Of a DNA stretch of 64,000 nt, positions 50,055 through 61,575 are shown in pieces (position 1 is the stretch's first letter; each line of letters opens with the position of its first letter). The position numbers were made by a program, and so were the translations under genes. The notes under the pieces were generated by a model. It saw only the letters and a program-made list of their open reading frames with translations. It did not search any database and was not told the origin of the DNA. Source of the DNA: Thermocladium modestius JCM 10088 (lineage in GTDB: Archaea; Thermoproteota; Thermoprotei; Thermoproteales; Thermocladiaceae); NCBI GenBank assembly GCA_001315925.1, contig BBBF01000005.1, positions 1 to 64,000 of the forward strand, read 5' to 3'.

Positions 50055-52085
50055 TCACATATTACCGCCAATTTCCTTGCGTAATTCCTCATATGCACGC
50101 TTTGCCTCATCTATGCTAGTCTCATCCTCTAAGGTGGTTGCATCGCCCAGCGGTTGATTCATGACGACTTGCTTCACCAGTCTCCTCATTATCTTGCCGC
50201 TCCTGGTCTTCGGCAGTTTCGTCACGAAGATTATATTGGATGGCTCGGCAATGGGCCCCCCCACGACTTGCCTTACCCATGCTCTCAATTCCTTCCTAAG
50301 CTCATCGGATGGGGGGGCATTGCCGCTTCTCAACACGACGAAGGCAATTGGCACTTCCCCCCCCTTAACTTGATCTGGAACGCCGACCACTGCGGCCTCG
50401 GCCACGCTCTTATGGGATATGAGGGCGGACTCTATCTCGTACGTGCCCAACCTATGGCCGGCCACCTTTATCACCTCGTCGGCGCGGCCCAGCACCCATA
50501 TATAGCCATCCCCATCCTTTATTGCCCAATCACCTGCATAGAATGCTCCTGGGAACTTGGAGAAATAGACATTAACGTATCTGGATGGGTCTCCCCATAT
50601 TGTTAATGGCATTCCAGGCCATGGTTTCTTGATTATGAGATAGCCCCGCCGTCCCTGCACTGGCTTGCCCTCATCATCGACCACATCCGCCTCCACGCCT
50701 GGGATGGGCCAACCATTTGTTCCCGGCTTCAGTGGGATTAATCCCCCAACCAGGCACGTGGCTTATCATTATGCCGCCGGTCTCCGTCATCCACCACGTG
50801 GAGCCGAAGGGCACCTCGCCCCCCCTGCCTATCCATTTCCACGCCCACCTCCACGCCTCTGGATTGATGGGCTCCCCCCCCACGCTGTGCATCAGCCTAA
50901 TAGTGGAGAAGTCGTGCTTGCTCACCCACTCGTCTCCGTACCTCATGAATGTCCTTATCGCCGTCGGCGTGGTGTAGTAAACCGTTACGCCATACCTCTC
51001 AATTATTTGCCACCACCTATCTGGCGCTGGGTAATCCGGCGCACCCTCATACATAACTATCGTAGCGCCCTCCAAGAGGGGCCCAAACACTATATAGCTG
51101 TGGCCGGTGACCCAGCCTATATCGGCAACGCACCAATACACATCGTCATCTTTTATATCGAAGACCCACTTCATCGTGGCATGAAGCTCGGTTAAATAGC
51201 CCCCCCAGTGTCGTGCACTATTCCCTTTGGCTTGCCCGTGGTGCCGGATGTGTACAGGATGTAAAGGGGATGCTCGCTTTCAACGGGTTCCGGCGGTATG
51301 TAGGCGTTGACGGGGGATGCCCTCCATTAAATCGCTCCACCAATGATCCCGCCCCCCCGCCGTCATTGGAGTATCGCCCAAGCCGAGCCTCTTGTAGACA
51401 ACCACCTTCTCCACGCTTGGACTGGTCTTCAATGCATCGTCGACTATCTCCTTCAATCTAACCTGCTTTCCCCCCCGCCTCCAGAAGCCATCCACCGTGA
51501 ACACACGCGAGCCTTGGCATCGTTTATCCTATCCGACAACGCCGACGCGCTGAAGCCGGAGAAAACGACCGAGAATATTACTCCCAACCTGGCTGCCGCC
51601 AGCATAACTATCGGTAATTCCGGAATCATAGGCATGTAGATAGTTATTGTGTCTCCCTTCTTGAGTCCTAACTTAGTCTTCATAACGTATGCAAGCTTGT
51701 TCACCTCCCTATAGAGGTCGTAGTAGGTCAATCGCCTGACCTCTACTGGGTTGCCCTTCCCATCAACGGGCTCCCCCTCCCATATGTATGCCACCTTGTT
51801 TTTCCTCCATGACGCGACGTGCCTATCCAGCGTTAAGTAGGATGCATTTAATTTGCCGCCGACGAACCATCTATAGAAGGGCGGCTGGGGGGGGTCCGCC
51901 GTCAAGGTCTTGCTCCACGGACTGAACCAATCCAATTCCTTGGCAACGCCCGACCAGAACTCCTCTATATTGGAGATGGTTCTTTCGTGCAGTTTCTTAT
52001 AATCCTCGACTGAGAGATTTTTATTGGCCCATTTATTTATTATTATCTTTTCATCAAACGGAAGATCTTTTTCTTCAATCGACAT
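50055..52085 (-). CDS. acs: Acetyl-CoA synthetase (AMP-forming)
   Basis: Enzyme of about 665 residues that activates acetate with ATP and Co[19 protein letters not shown] and [10 protein letters not shown] form the N-terminal ACS domain; [20 protein letters not shown] is the AMP-binding loop, [10 protein letters not shown] and WSANY-like blocks follow, and the C-terminal domain ends [15 protein letters not shown] with the catalytic, acetylatable Lys. Start ATG 52085 ([13 protein letters not shown]). The frame is broken near 51500, 51345, 51200 and 50695, mostly at C7-C8 runs. Acetate carrier downstream. AMP-forming type, not ADP-forming. Confidence 0.92.
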
Positions 52086-52273
52086 ATCTATAATTATTTT
52101 CTAATGTTATATTTAAACATTGCGGCTCTATTTAAATATGGTTTAAGGAATATATAAAATGTAGAAATGACGGGGCAATACGAAAATTGGGGGGCAAACC
52201 ACATTGGATCGATTTGAAAAATCCATGTAAAATATGGACGAAAACTTTTTACATTATTAGCGGCAATACATTG
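52086..52273. promoter_or_regulatory. Divergent promoter region
   Basis: A/T-rich spacer; CATTTAAATATGG (52129) and AACTTTTTACATTATTAG (52243-52260) are TATA-like. No gene found. Confidence 0.4.
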
Positions 52274-52514
52274 GTGCGATGCGAGCTGGAGTATGTTAAC
52301 GCCGTTAGGTCCAAGATAGGATTTGATGTTCCGCCAATTGAGGAGGAGGGTACCATGGATGAGGAGAACTGCTTTGCATATGCTGGAATATACTTGCTTG
52401 GGGGATATATACGTGGTTTATATGAAGGACGAAGAGAGAGTATGCATAGAGGAAGCTAGCACCATCGATGAGGCGCGGGAGGTAGCCAAGCGATTTGTGA
52501 AATCGATATGTTGA
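52274..52514 (+). CDS. Small acidic protein upstream of Thg1-like gene
   Basis: Unrecognised protein of about 79 residues. A GTG at 52274 opens CELEYVNAVRSKIGFDVPPI; an acidic patch and CFAYAGIYLL follow; the second half, in another frame, is DIYVVYMKDEERVCIEEAST and ends with a helix. The frame is broken at G5 near 52398 (4 expected). The stop overlaps the Thg1-like ATG (ATGTTGA), so it is coupled to it. Confidence 0.5.
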
Positions 52515-53179
52515 GGGCCATGGATAGATTGCTCGAGGTGGATCTGAGGAGGGCAAAGGAGTACTTCGAGTCGAGGGAATCCATCAGTGTGGTGAAAGGT
52601 CAATTAATGGTATTGAGGCTGGACGGCGTGTCGTTTAGGACCAGGCTAAACGGTTTCCGGAAGCCCAGGGATGAGAGAGTTATGGCCGCTATTGAGACCG
52701 CGGCGAGAGAATTGATGAGAGGATTCGGCGCCGCTGTTGCCTACGTGGTTTCCGACGAGATAAATCTATTCCTGGGAGAGCATGTACCATTCGGGAGCCG
52801 CGAATTCAAGTTGACCTCAGTCTCCGCCGGCATTGCATCGGCTCATGTATCGATCGCGCTGGGAAGGCCTCTCTACTTCGATTCAAGGATAGTTAGGCTT
52901 GACCACGGGGGGGATGAACTGCCCTACATAGTTTGGAGGGCTCGGCTGGCCGCTGGGAATTACTTATCAAACTTTGCCAGGAAGCCGTTCAAAGAGGCAA
53001 TATACATGGATGGCATCAACTACCTGGATTGCTGCGGCAAGGTATTGGCCAGGAAATGGATAGGCAACAAACCGAGTAGGCGAGTCATAATGGAGTACCC
53101 AGCCATCGATGTAATAGAAATGTGGAGAATACCATCCTCAACAGATGGCTATGGTGAAAAACGCCGCGGCACAACTTGA
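52508..53179 (+). CDS. Thg1-like 3'-5' polymerase (TLP)
   Basis: Template-dependent 3'-5' nucleotidyltransferase of the tRNAHis guanylyltransferase family, about 225-240 residues; in archaea such proteins repair or edit tRNA 5' ends. LMVLRLDGVSFRTRLNGFRK has the first metal Asp, and AYVVSDEINLFLGEH the second acidic motif; FKLTSVSAGIASAHVSIAL and YFDSRIVRL follow. The last residues shift frame near 53140, so the true end is uncertain (53179-53235). One in-frame G7 (DHGGDEL). Confidence 0.88.
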   Translation: MLRAMDRLLEVDLRRAKEYFESRESISVVKGQLMVLRLDGVSFRTRLNGFRKPRDERVMAAIETAARELMRGFGAAVAYVVSDEINLFLGEHVPFGSREFKLTSVSAGIASAHVSIALGRPLYFDSRIVRLDHGGDELPYIVWRARLAAGNYLSNFARKPFKEAIYMDGINYLDCCGKVLARKWIGNKPSRRVIMEYPAIDVIEMWRIPSSTDGYGEKRRGTT

Positions 53180-53234
53180 ATCCGACCTCCTCCCTCGCTC
53201 TTGGAATCAATTGCAACTTCATTTTTTATTCAGT

Positions 53235-54188
53235 TCACGGGAATCTCTCCTCAGGGAGCACGGCTACCACTGGCTCGCTCATATCCATCCTAATGAATCC
53301 GCGCCCCATCATTTCGGTGTTGAATGCGGCGTGAACGTTCCCAAGGGAGTCGATTCCTATCAATCCTATAGTGCCTGTGCCAAATATGGTGCTTGCGCCG
53401 TTAACGGATGCATTTATTGCGGTTATTATGTCGCTGCCCGCCTCCACGGCCGTAGCTGCCCTTAGGGACGCCATGTGGCGTATTATTACCTCGCCGAGCC
53501 CCCCCGTTGCCGATAAGGCACACCGCCTATCGGCCCAATAGCCTGCTCCCGGTATTGGGGGGGAATCGCCAACGCGGCCCCTCCACTTGAGCCAGACTCC
53601 GCCCGTCGAGGTGCCGGCGGCCAGGTTACCGTCGGAGTCCAAGGCCACCGCTCCAACGGTATCCATTATGCCGGCTTCCTTTGCCAGCTTCAAAACCCTC
53701 TTGTATGGCACGCTGCCGGAATCTACTTCTCGTATCATTGATCTGTACCTATTCACCTTCTTCTCATTGACGAAGACGAACTCGGGCACCCATAGCCCGG
53801 CAATTCTAGCCAATTCCTCTGCGCCTTCCCCGACCACCATCACGTGATCTGTGTTATTCATTATGAACTTAGCCAAGCGAATTGGGTTTGCAACGTGCTT
53901 GACTGATGCCACGGCCCCTATGCTCATGGTTGATCCATTCATTAAACCAGCATCCACCTCGACCTCGCCGGCTATGTTGAAGACGCTCCCCCCCACTCCA
54001 GCGTCGTTGACTGGGTTGGATTCCAAGGTTGATATTGCCTCGACCACCGCATCAATGGCATTGCCGTTCCTCAATGCTTTCAATCCATTGAGGGCGGCAT
54101 CCCTGAGGCCAGACCTATACATCCTTAAGTCGTCTTCCTCAAATCTAGCTCGGCCTGCTCCTGCGTGAACCGCTATAGTGGGCATCAT
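53235..54188 (-). CDS. Isoaspartyl peptidase / L-asparaginase (Ntn hydrolase)
   Basis: Intact 317-residue precursor of a T2-family Ntn hydrolase. MPTIAVHAGAG opens; ALDAVVEAI-type block, NPVNDAGVGGSVFN, and the self-cleavage site MDTVGAVALDSDGNLAAGTS, with the catalytic Thr in DTVGA. GAGYWADRRCALSATGGLGE completes the pocket. Substrate is L-asparagine or beta-aspartyl peptides. SPPIPGAG and GVGGSVF probably carry an extra residue. Start at the ATG pair 54188/54185. Confidence 0.9.
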   Translation of the reverse strand: MMPTIAVHAGAGRARFEEDDLRMYRSGLRDAALNGLKALRNGNAIDAVVEAISTLESNPVNDAGVGGSVFNIAGEVEVDAGLMNGSTMSIGAVASVKHVANPIRLAKFIMNNTDHVMVVGEGAEELARIAGLWVPEFVFVNEKKVNRYRSMIREVDSGSVPYKRVLKLAKEAGIMDTVGAVALDSDGNLAAGTSTGGVWLKWRGRVGDSPPIPGAGYWADRRCALSATGGLGEVIIRHMASLRAATAVEAGSDIITAINASVNGASTIFGTGTIGLIGIDSLGNVHAAFNTEMMGRGFIRMDMSEPVVAVLPEERFP

Positions 54189-54421
54189 ACTGTGACGGAG
54201 TGGGGCGGCCCCCCCTAAATAACTATTGAGGTGGTTAGGTCTAATTGACGATTTTATTCCGTTTTTCATCATTTTACTTACGTTTTCCCTCGTTTACATC
54301 GATTGATTCAGGCAATTCTTGCCCATATTGCTTAGTCTAATAGTCCACCTCTATTAATTATAAATAGAAAATCAAAAACCAGGGCATAATCAATAAATAG
54401 ACCAGGCTATGCACCGCCGCG

Positions 54422-55947
54422 ATGGATTGCTCCATCAGCGGCGTCCTAATATTCGGCGAAATGGATGAAAGGAGGGCCAGCATAATAGAGGATAAATTGA
54501 TCGACATATTGATTAGGGCGGAGGAAAGGGGGGGGCGTGATAGTTGGGGGGGGCATTGTATACCTTACCAAGAAGGGGGGGGAATTCAGGGAGGAGAAGG
54601 GAGTGGGGGGGCCTGCTTCTTCTTCGTTGGCAGGGAAACGGGGGGGATTCCTGGGTCCCGACGCTGTAGCCGTCATAGCTAACAATAGGGCAGAGCCCAC
54701 CACCGAGGTGGTTGTGGAGAAGGGAATAGATGATATCCAACCATTTGTGGGAGATAGAATAGCCGTGACCCATAACGGCACCATAGCGAACGACTCGGAA
54801 TTGGAGAGGAGGTATGGGATACGCAAGCGCAGCAGAATAGATTCTTCAGTGCTCCCCCCCCATTGTTGGAACGGGCGTGGAATGGATCGCTCGAGGATTT
54901 GCAACGCATATTGAGGGATGAGGTGACGGGGGGGTCCTATGCAGTTGCCGTGTTGGATAGATCTAGGCCGGGGGGGCGGCTTTGGTTAGCCACTAATTTC
55001 AAGCCGCTCTATGTAATGTGGGATTGGAGCGCCAATGCCCTTTTCTTCTCAAGCATGGATTACTACATGCAGGATCCAGACAAGGCTCCCTGGGAGAGCA
55101 ACGTAGTGAGGAGAGTCAATCCATACACAGTGGTGGAGATCGGCGTGGATGGGACGTGGAGGGAGGCAAGTCTCTGGAGAAGCGGCTCTGGGAATAGACG
55201 AAGGGTCTTGGTGATAGCGAGCGGGGGATTGGATTCCACGGTAGCGGCGACCAGCTTGAAGAGGGATGGTTACGATGTATCGCTTCTCCACTTCAATTAT
55301 AGGCATAAATCCGAGGAGCGGGAGAGGGAGGCGGTGAGGGAAGTAGCGAAGGCATTGGAGGTCCCGTTAATAGAGGTGAACATGGATTTCTTCAAATTGG
55401 TAGGCCACTCCCCCCCACTGCTGGGGGAGGGCGACGTCAATAAGGCGAGGATGGGGGGGAGGCCGGCGCTGAATTCGCTCACGAGTGGGTGCCGGCCAGG
55501 AACTTCGTGTTCATATCGCTGGCCACCGCAATTGCGGAGGCATGGGGATTCGATGCCGTGGCTACTGGCGTCAATTTGGAGGAGAGCGGCGCGTACCCCC
55601 CCGATAATGAAATGGAGTTCATAAGGCTGCTCAACAGCGTCATGCCTTACGCAACTGGGCCCCAGAGGCGAGTGGAGCTATTGATGCCGGTGGGACATTT
55701 AGTCAAGCACGAGATAGTTAAGTTGGGCCTGGAGATAGGCGCCCCATTGGAGCATACATGGAGCTGCTACGAGAACGGCGATAAGCATTGCGGCTTGTGC
55801 GGTCCATGCTATATGAGGCGGGTGGCATTCAAGGTGAACGGGGGGGTGAGGGACCCCCCCGTGCCTTACTCATTGCCGCCGGATGATGAGGAGGCGTTCT
55901 GGAGGGGGGGAACTAGGGATTATCATCGCCGCATGAATAATTCATAG
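54422..55947 (+). CDS. Gat-QueC archaeosine synthase
   Basis: Fusion of about 500 residues: a class II glutamine amidotransferase domain ([42 protein letters not shown]) and a QueC-like domain ([51 protein letters not shown], and zinc ligands [20 protein letters not shown]). In Crenarchaeota this fusion replaces ArcS, converting preQ0 in tRNA to archaeosine (G+15). The amidotransferase Cys is residue 3. The frame is broken many times (54530-54660, 54855, 55455, 55485), nearly all at G7-G8 runs. Confidence 0.88.
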
Positions 55948-56938
55948 ACTTTGCTCAGGGAGTCCATGACATCGTTTGGGCTATGCTTGTTCACCAATGA
56001 CTCCAATTGCCTGTTCACCTGGCTCTTCCACGTGGAGGGGGAGGTCAGCAAGTCCTCCGCGGTCTCCGCCATGCATGCAACATCACCGCACGCTGTGCCT
56101 GCTCCCTCCACCACTTCTCCCAGGCCTCCGGCATTGGAGGAAACAACGGCAGTGCCCCTCATCATTGCCTCGATCGCCGTTATTCCGTATGCTTCCCATC
56201 GAGAGGGAAGGAGGAGCACCTTTGATTTTCCTATCCTATCCAGTACCGTGCTGGACGGGGGGGAGGGGGGGGAGGTACTCATCCACGTATTTCAATTGTT
56301 TTCTATACTCATCTGGCACTGATCCTATATAGATGGTTCTCACGGAGCTTCCCCACCGCTCCTTTAGATACTTGAAAACGCCGAGCGCTATGTCGCCTCC
56401 CTTTAAGTGGAAATCAATGCCGACAAATATTATGCTGTTATCGATTTTTCTTTCCAGCTTAATCCATTGAGGCCATACCGGCAGGTCTATCACGTGAATC
56501 GACTCCTCTGGGAATCCATCCCTTATGAAACCCGATTTGGCCCAGTTTGTCCACGTGATCACGGTGGCCCTTCCATACGTGAAACTGCTCAGAAAGCGGG
56601 GGGGTGCACGACCCAGTCCACCGCTCATGTGTAGAAACTGGCTTAGGCTTTGGTCATTCTCTAGTATCCAATTATCTCCCATCCTGCGGTACCACCAAAA
56701 GAATGCGTGAAATACGTCTGCCTTCAATTGCATTAAATTATCGAATAATATCCTGAGGAGGCCCTTGGCCATCGATGACATGCTGATCCCGTACTCGTTG
56801 AATCTGGCGGGCATTAGCGGCTCCCCCCCTTACGCTGTAATCCACTCCGTCTGGCAACGCGGATAGCCGCATGCGTATGCCTGAGCGAATCGAGCGGCCA
56901 ACCCTGCCGTACTGCACAAGGAACTCTACATGCACCAA
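55923..56938 (-). CDS. GT4-family glycosyltransferase
   Basis: Glycosyltransferase of about 330 residues. [18 protein letters not shown] opens; [20 protein letters not shown] and [20 protein letters not shown] are the acceptor and nucleotide-proximal parts; [20 protein letters not shown], with [16 protein letters not shown], is the GT4 E-x7-E motif region. Frame breaks near 56265 (G7/G8) and 56820 (C7). It overlaps the archaeosine gene end by 25 bases. It lies behind the MFS and sulfoquinovose genes and may transfer that sugar. Confidence 0.8.
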
Positions 56939-56970
56939 ATGATGCTGATTGCCGGTTTTTAAAGGAATGC

Positions 56971-57964
56971 TCAGAGCCGATTAGCAAATTTTTTATTTAC
57001 CCTATAAAAGGATACAAGCTGTAACCTATTAACTATTGCCATTAATGCTCCTATTGCTATTAAAACGCTTGGGAATACGAGCACGTTTATGGATCTTGAG
57101 GCTGCAGGGAGAACCGCGGATCCAGTGCCCACCCCCCCAGCGAATGCGGCGTTTATGGCCGTCGTGGGATCCTTTCTCCCATGCTTGCCGGCCAGCATGG
57201 TTATCATGGGGTAAATCACCGCGTATGGCAAGATGAAGAGCAGGAATAGCGCGTAATTGAACGCAAACATGATGAAGCCCAGCCCCGCGGCAATTATGAA
57301 TGCATATAGCCATTTCTGCAATTTATGCGATGCTAGCCTGATCATTCCCATGGATACCGCGGCCGCGGCCAGCATGTACTTAGCATAGGGAATCCCACTC
57401 ATTCTAGCCAGAAATATCGTGTACAGGCCCCCCCAATATGAATGTGGAGGCGGCGAATAGCGCGGTTTCTACGTTGAGGGACGACGCTACGGCTTGCTTC
57501 ACGTTCGTCTTCCTGGACATAGATGGCAACAACAAGACAGAGGGTAGAAGTAGGAATGGAATGAATGGGGGCAGAAGCAGAAGCAATCCGCTCGCCGCTA
57601 TGCCGAACGAGGTAAGCGACGAAACGAGCGAGACCGCCTTATCGCCGTGCTTCTCGTAAATCATCGGCGTCGCCAGCGGATCCAAAATGCCAAGCCCGAA
57701 CATGGCTATTGGCATCGTATATGGATACCAAATAAATAGGAGCGGAGTCATGGCGAGCATAATCTTCTGGGGGGGCCTCCTGAAGCCAAATAGATACCCC
57801 CCCACCAAGCCCCCCCCGCCGCCAATGTCCCGTAGTTTAGCGACACCCAGATGCTGGGATCCATCGGCGATGACAACGGCAAGAGCAGTCCGGCTAGGTT
57901 GAGCAGCATCCTATACGCCGCTATCACCAACACGTCCCGCCTGGCCCCCCCCACCCTACCGCCA
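56971..57964 (-). CDS. MFS-like membrane transporter
   Basis: About 330-residue polytopic protein, probably 10-12 TM. VLVIAAYRMLLNLAGLLLPL opens; WVSLNYGTLAAGGLVGGYLF and MFGLGILDPLATPMIYEKHG are MFS-like loops; SGIPYAKYMLAAAAVSMGMI continues after a C7 near 57430. The frame is also broken near 57800-57825 (several C7 runs). The start is uncertain (GTG region near 57950-57964). Neighbouring SQ-synthase and glycosyltransferase suggest a carrier for a glycan precursor, but this is inference. Confidence 0.65.
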
Positions 57965-59128
57965 CCGCACTCTGGCATTATTATTGATCGCTTCTCCTCT
58001 ATTCTGTGTCTATATGGAATTATGTCTTGCAGCATTACCTTAACCTCGCTCCTGAAATCCTTGCGCAGCCCGAACATGCCCAGGCTGGGCAGCACCCTGC
58101 GTATGGGATTATAGTAATGCTCCTCCTTCTCGGCCCTGGGATTCTGTATGTGGTCTATGGAGACCTCCATGCCAAGCTCAGCTGCGGCGTTCCGCACAAT
58201 GTGGGCTATCTCGATCACGGAGTGGGCCTCCCTATATTGATGCACGACCCTGTACTCCCCCCTCCTCCTGGGGGGGATGCGTTAACAGCAAGTAAATGGA
58301 ATCAATGCTATCCTCAAGCGATATGAAGCCCCTAATCTGCTTCCCGCTTCCGTAGACAGTCAATGGATGGCCTATGACGGCTTGAGCGCAGTACCTATTT
58401 ATCACGGTCCCCCCCACACATCGTCGAAGTCGAACCTGGTGAACAGCCTCTCATCAATTATCTCTGGGGTCCGGGTGCCGTAGACCGGGCCCTGATGTAT
58501 ATCGGTCACGGTGAGCCCCCACAATTTGTTGGCGTACATTAAATTGTAACTATCATATACCTTTGACCAATGATACCAACTGCCGGCCCACCTCGGGACA
58601 ACTATCTCGTCCTCCCTATCACCTATGATCGCCTTAACCATGGCCGTCTCAGGTATGTCGAAGTTTGGAGTGCCGTACTCCCCCCCAAGAGTGCCCATCT
58701 TAAGTATGTGGGTTCGTGGAGATAGATCCCTGGCAGCATACACTATGTTTAAGGTCCCAATTATGTTATTGGTAAACGTATATTTAGCATGGTCTAGATC
58801 CATCATAGAGTAAGGAGCGGATTTCTGCTCAGCGAAGTGAACCACGGCATCTGGCTTTTCCTGCATCACCTTCTTGACCACGCCATAATCCGTCACATCG
58901 CCCTCTATGAATGAGATATCGACCCCCCCATCACCTCCTTGGCAGCGCGCAGCCGCTCCTCCATGGTTCCTATGGGCAGAGCAGACCAGGAGCCTACCTC
59001 CTCCACCCCCCGCGCCTGGTGCTGTAATTATCGACCCCCCCAATCACGTCGTGCCCCCTTGCCGCCAATCTCAAGGCGAGGGGGGGCCAGCCGAGATAAC
59101 CGTCAATGCCAAATATGACTATCTTCAC
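57950..59128 (-). CDS. UDP-sulfoquinovose synthase (SqdB/Agl3)
   Basis: SDR-type epimerase/sulfotransferase of about 390 residues that makes UDP-sulfoquinovose from UDP-glucose and sulfite. KIVIFGIDGYLGWPLALRLA gives the NAD fold; HFAEQKSAPYSMMDLDHAKY, MGTLGEYGTPNFDIPE, WYHWSKVYDSYNLMYANKLW, and DIHQGPVYGTRTPEIID are the SQD1/Agl3 hallmarks. GTG start at 59128. The frame is broken at 59030-59040, 58920, 58410 and 58265. In Sulfolobus, Agl3 feeds sulfoquinovose to N-glycans of the S-layer. The 3' end and the MFS start are hard to separate. Confidence 0.9.
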
Positions 59129-59245
59129 TGACGATCCATTTCAAGGACTCATTATAAACATTGCTCACCGGAGGAGAGGGGGGGAATACCTCATGATTTC
59201 CAACACAATGTTTTAATCCGATTCATTGACGTGGGTTCAATCGCA

Positions 59246-61063
59246 ATGATATACATAACTACTGATAAGCCTCTCTATAGGGCTGGCGACAGCGCGGCTA
59301 TAAGGGTCAAGGTGTCAAACGAGGAGGACAGGGGAATAACCGTCAATGCCAGGATCACCGCGTCCCTCAATAACGATAGGCTGGTTTCGAGGGAGGAGAG
59401 GATCTCATTATTGAGGGGAGAGACCAAGGTTATAGAGACCCAAGTGGACTTGCCGGGGCCAGGCGTCTTGATGGCTAACGCCGATGTGGATTACGATGGG
59501 AAGTCAACGACTGACAGCGTCAGGGCATACGTATTGGATGGAGGTAAGCGAATTAGGCTCGCGTTGGTTTATCACATGCATCAACCGCCCTGGTATTTGC
59601 CCAATGGGGCTTATTACATGGATTGGGCGTTCAGGTATGTGTCTGATAATTTATTATCGCCGTTCTTCGATGGAGGTCCGTATTTATTTCATGCTAAATT
59701 GAACGAGAAATACGGCGAGGTCAAAATAAACGTAAACCTATCGCCCAGCCTACTGCATCAATGGTAGATGCTGTGGAGAGGGGATACGCCTTAATGGATG
59801 GCCACGTCTACGGCGTGGATTCAATTCAAGTGAAGAGAGTGGGCGAGGCGCTGGATCTATTCAGGTCGCAAGCCAAGCGGGGCCAAGTTGAGGTGTTGAC
59901 AAGTCTCTACGCGCATACAATAGCCGGATATCTTGCCGCCACGCATGGAATGGTCGATGTCATTGATGAGGAGGTGAAGGCCGGCATCGACGTCACCAAG
60001 AATGTGATTGGAATAGACCCAGTCGGCGTGTGGACCCCCCCCGAGATGGCTTGGGACATGTCATTGTTGGGCATCTACACCGCTGCCGGTCTTCACTACA
60101 CAGTGTTGTGCGGCAGAAATCACTTCCCGGGGGGGTCCGTCGGCGATAAGGTTCCATCTATGAACCATACGACGTGGACGGCTTCACCGTGTTCTTCAGG
60201 GACCAGAGGCTAAGCGATGTGCTGGCGTTTGAGAATAATTTGTTTGATGAGAGGCACGCGGATAGGATGGCCAGGAGGATCCTAATGGAGGCGGCCAGGG
60301 CAGATGGGGGGGGAGGATCCCCTAGTGGTGATAGCATTGGATGGGGGGGAGAACTTCATAGCCATGTCGAAGACCCCCGGCTTGGTGGCGGCGGAAATGA
60401 ACGCATTATACTCCTACCTGGACCTGCTTCAGAGGGATGGCGTGCTGTCCACGATAAGGCTGAGCGAGGCCAGCTCGGCTAAGCGACGGCTCACATTCAT
60501 ACCGACCACGTCGTGGCTGGGGGGGGCTTCTCCAAGTGGAGGGGGGGGAGAGGCCGGAGCACGAGCAGTACTGGATCAAGGCGATAGACTCCTACAGATC
60601 CATAGTGGGCGCGGAGGCGGCGCTGGGGGGGCGCCGATTGGGGGGGACCGCCAGGTACGCGCTTTGGCACGCCGTGGATAGCGATTTCTGGTGGAGCGAT
60701 TTCTGGAGCGGGTACATGATAGACGAGTGGCTGAGGAGGGTTAGGGAGGAGGTGGCTAACTCAATGAGCGGCGTGAGGGCCAGCTTGGAGAGGGAGGTAA
60801 TTGAAACCCTAGCGAATAGGGAAACCAGCGTGGGAATACGCATAAGTAATGAGACTGGGGGGGCCCCGGTTCGGCTTGACGTGGTTTGCTGTAGGGACGC
60901 AGCGACCCACGTGGTGGGGGGGCCGGGCGAGTCCGTAATTAGGGTGACGATTCTCCCCCCCTCCGTGGCGGGGGGGGAGTATAGAATTCCCGTCATCTTA
61001 TCATCAAAGGGATACGGCTATAGGATCCTCTATCAATTGCTGCTGGTCAGGGCGTTTCCCTGA
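59246..61063 (+). CDS. GH57-family glycoside hydrolase
   Basis: Enzyme of about 600 residues. An N-terminal Ig-like domain (YITTDKPLYRAGDSAAIRVK) is followed by the GH57 catalytic core: LALVYHMHQPPWYLPNGAYY (region 1), VGVWTPPEMAWDMSLLGI with the nucleophile Glu (region 3), and VIALDGGENFIAM (region 4 Asp). A C-terminal helical then beta domain ends the protein. Breaks: near 59763, 60170, 60310, and 60525-60550. Runs VWTPPEMAW and LDGGENF add one residue each. Likely alpha-glucan or amylopullulanase-like activity, exact substrate open. Confidence 0.85.
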
Positions 61064-61575
61064 GAGGACACCGTCACCTCCACCCCCCCGAACCACCACT
61101 TGGCCACGGGCTTGCCTGGCGATTTGAATGGACCGTAATCCATGAATACTCGATTCACGGCGGATCGCCGCGCGAACTCCGCAGCTATCCAGCGACCGCC
61201 GGGCTTTAGGGAGGAGAGTATTTCGCCGACGGCCCTTTCCCTATCCTTTACTTGATGCATCACGAGAACCGTTATCGCGGCATCGAAGCTAGCCCTCCTG
61301 GTCGGAATCATCTCCGCACTGCCGACGGCGACGTCAACCCCCCCTTCTAAACGCCAGCTCAGCCATTTGGGGCAGCACGTCTATGCAGACTACCCTGCTT
61401 CCCCCCTCGATTGAAGCATTGAATCAAGGATGCCCGGCCCGCATCCCACGTCCAACACGGAGGAGCCCGGCGGCACTTGTTTTTCCACAATCCTGTGGAG
61501 CCCCCCCCTCAATGCCTTGCTTATCAAGGCGGAGTACGCCCAAGCAATGCGGGCCAGCGTCGCCAAGCTACTCAT
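61033..61575 (-). CDS. Class I SAM-dependent methyltransferase
   Basis: About 180-residue methyltransferase. SSVLDVGCGPGILDSMLQSR is the SAM motif I; VVCIDVLPQMAELALRR (next frame) is motif II; FDAAITVLVMHQVKDRERAV and LKPGGRWIAAEFARRS complete the fold. The break is at C runs near 61340-61400. The stop overlaps the GH57 end by 31 bases. Acceptor unknown. Co-directional with proC (4-base overlap). Confidence 0.8.

Noticed and set aside
59221-59245. tRNA T-loop-like GGTTCAATC before the GH57 gene
   Set aside because: No cloverleaf can be built around it; it lies in a promoter region.
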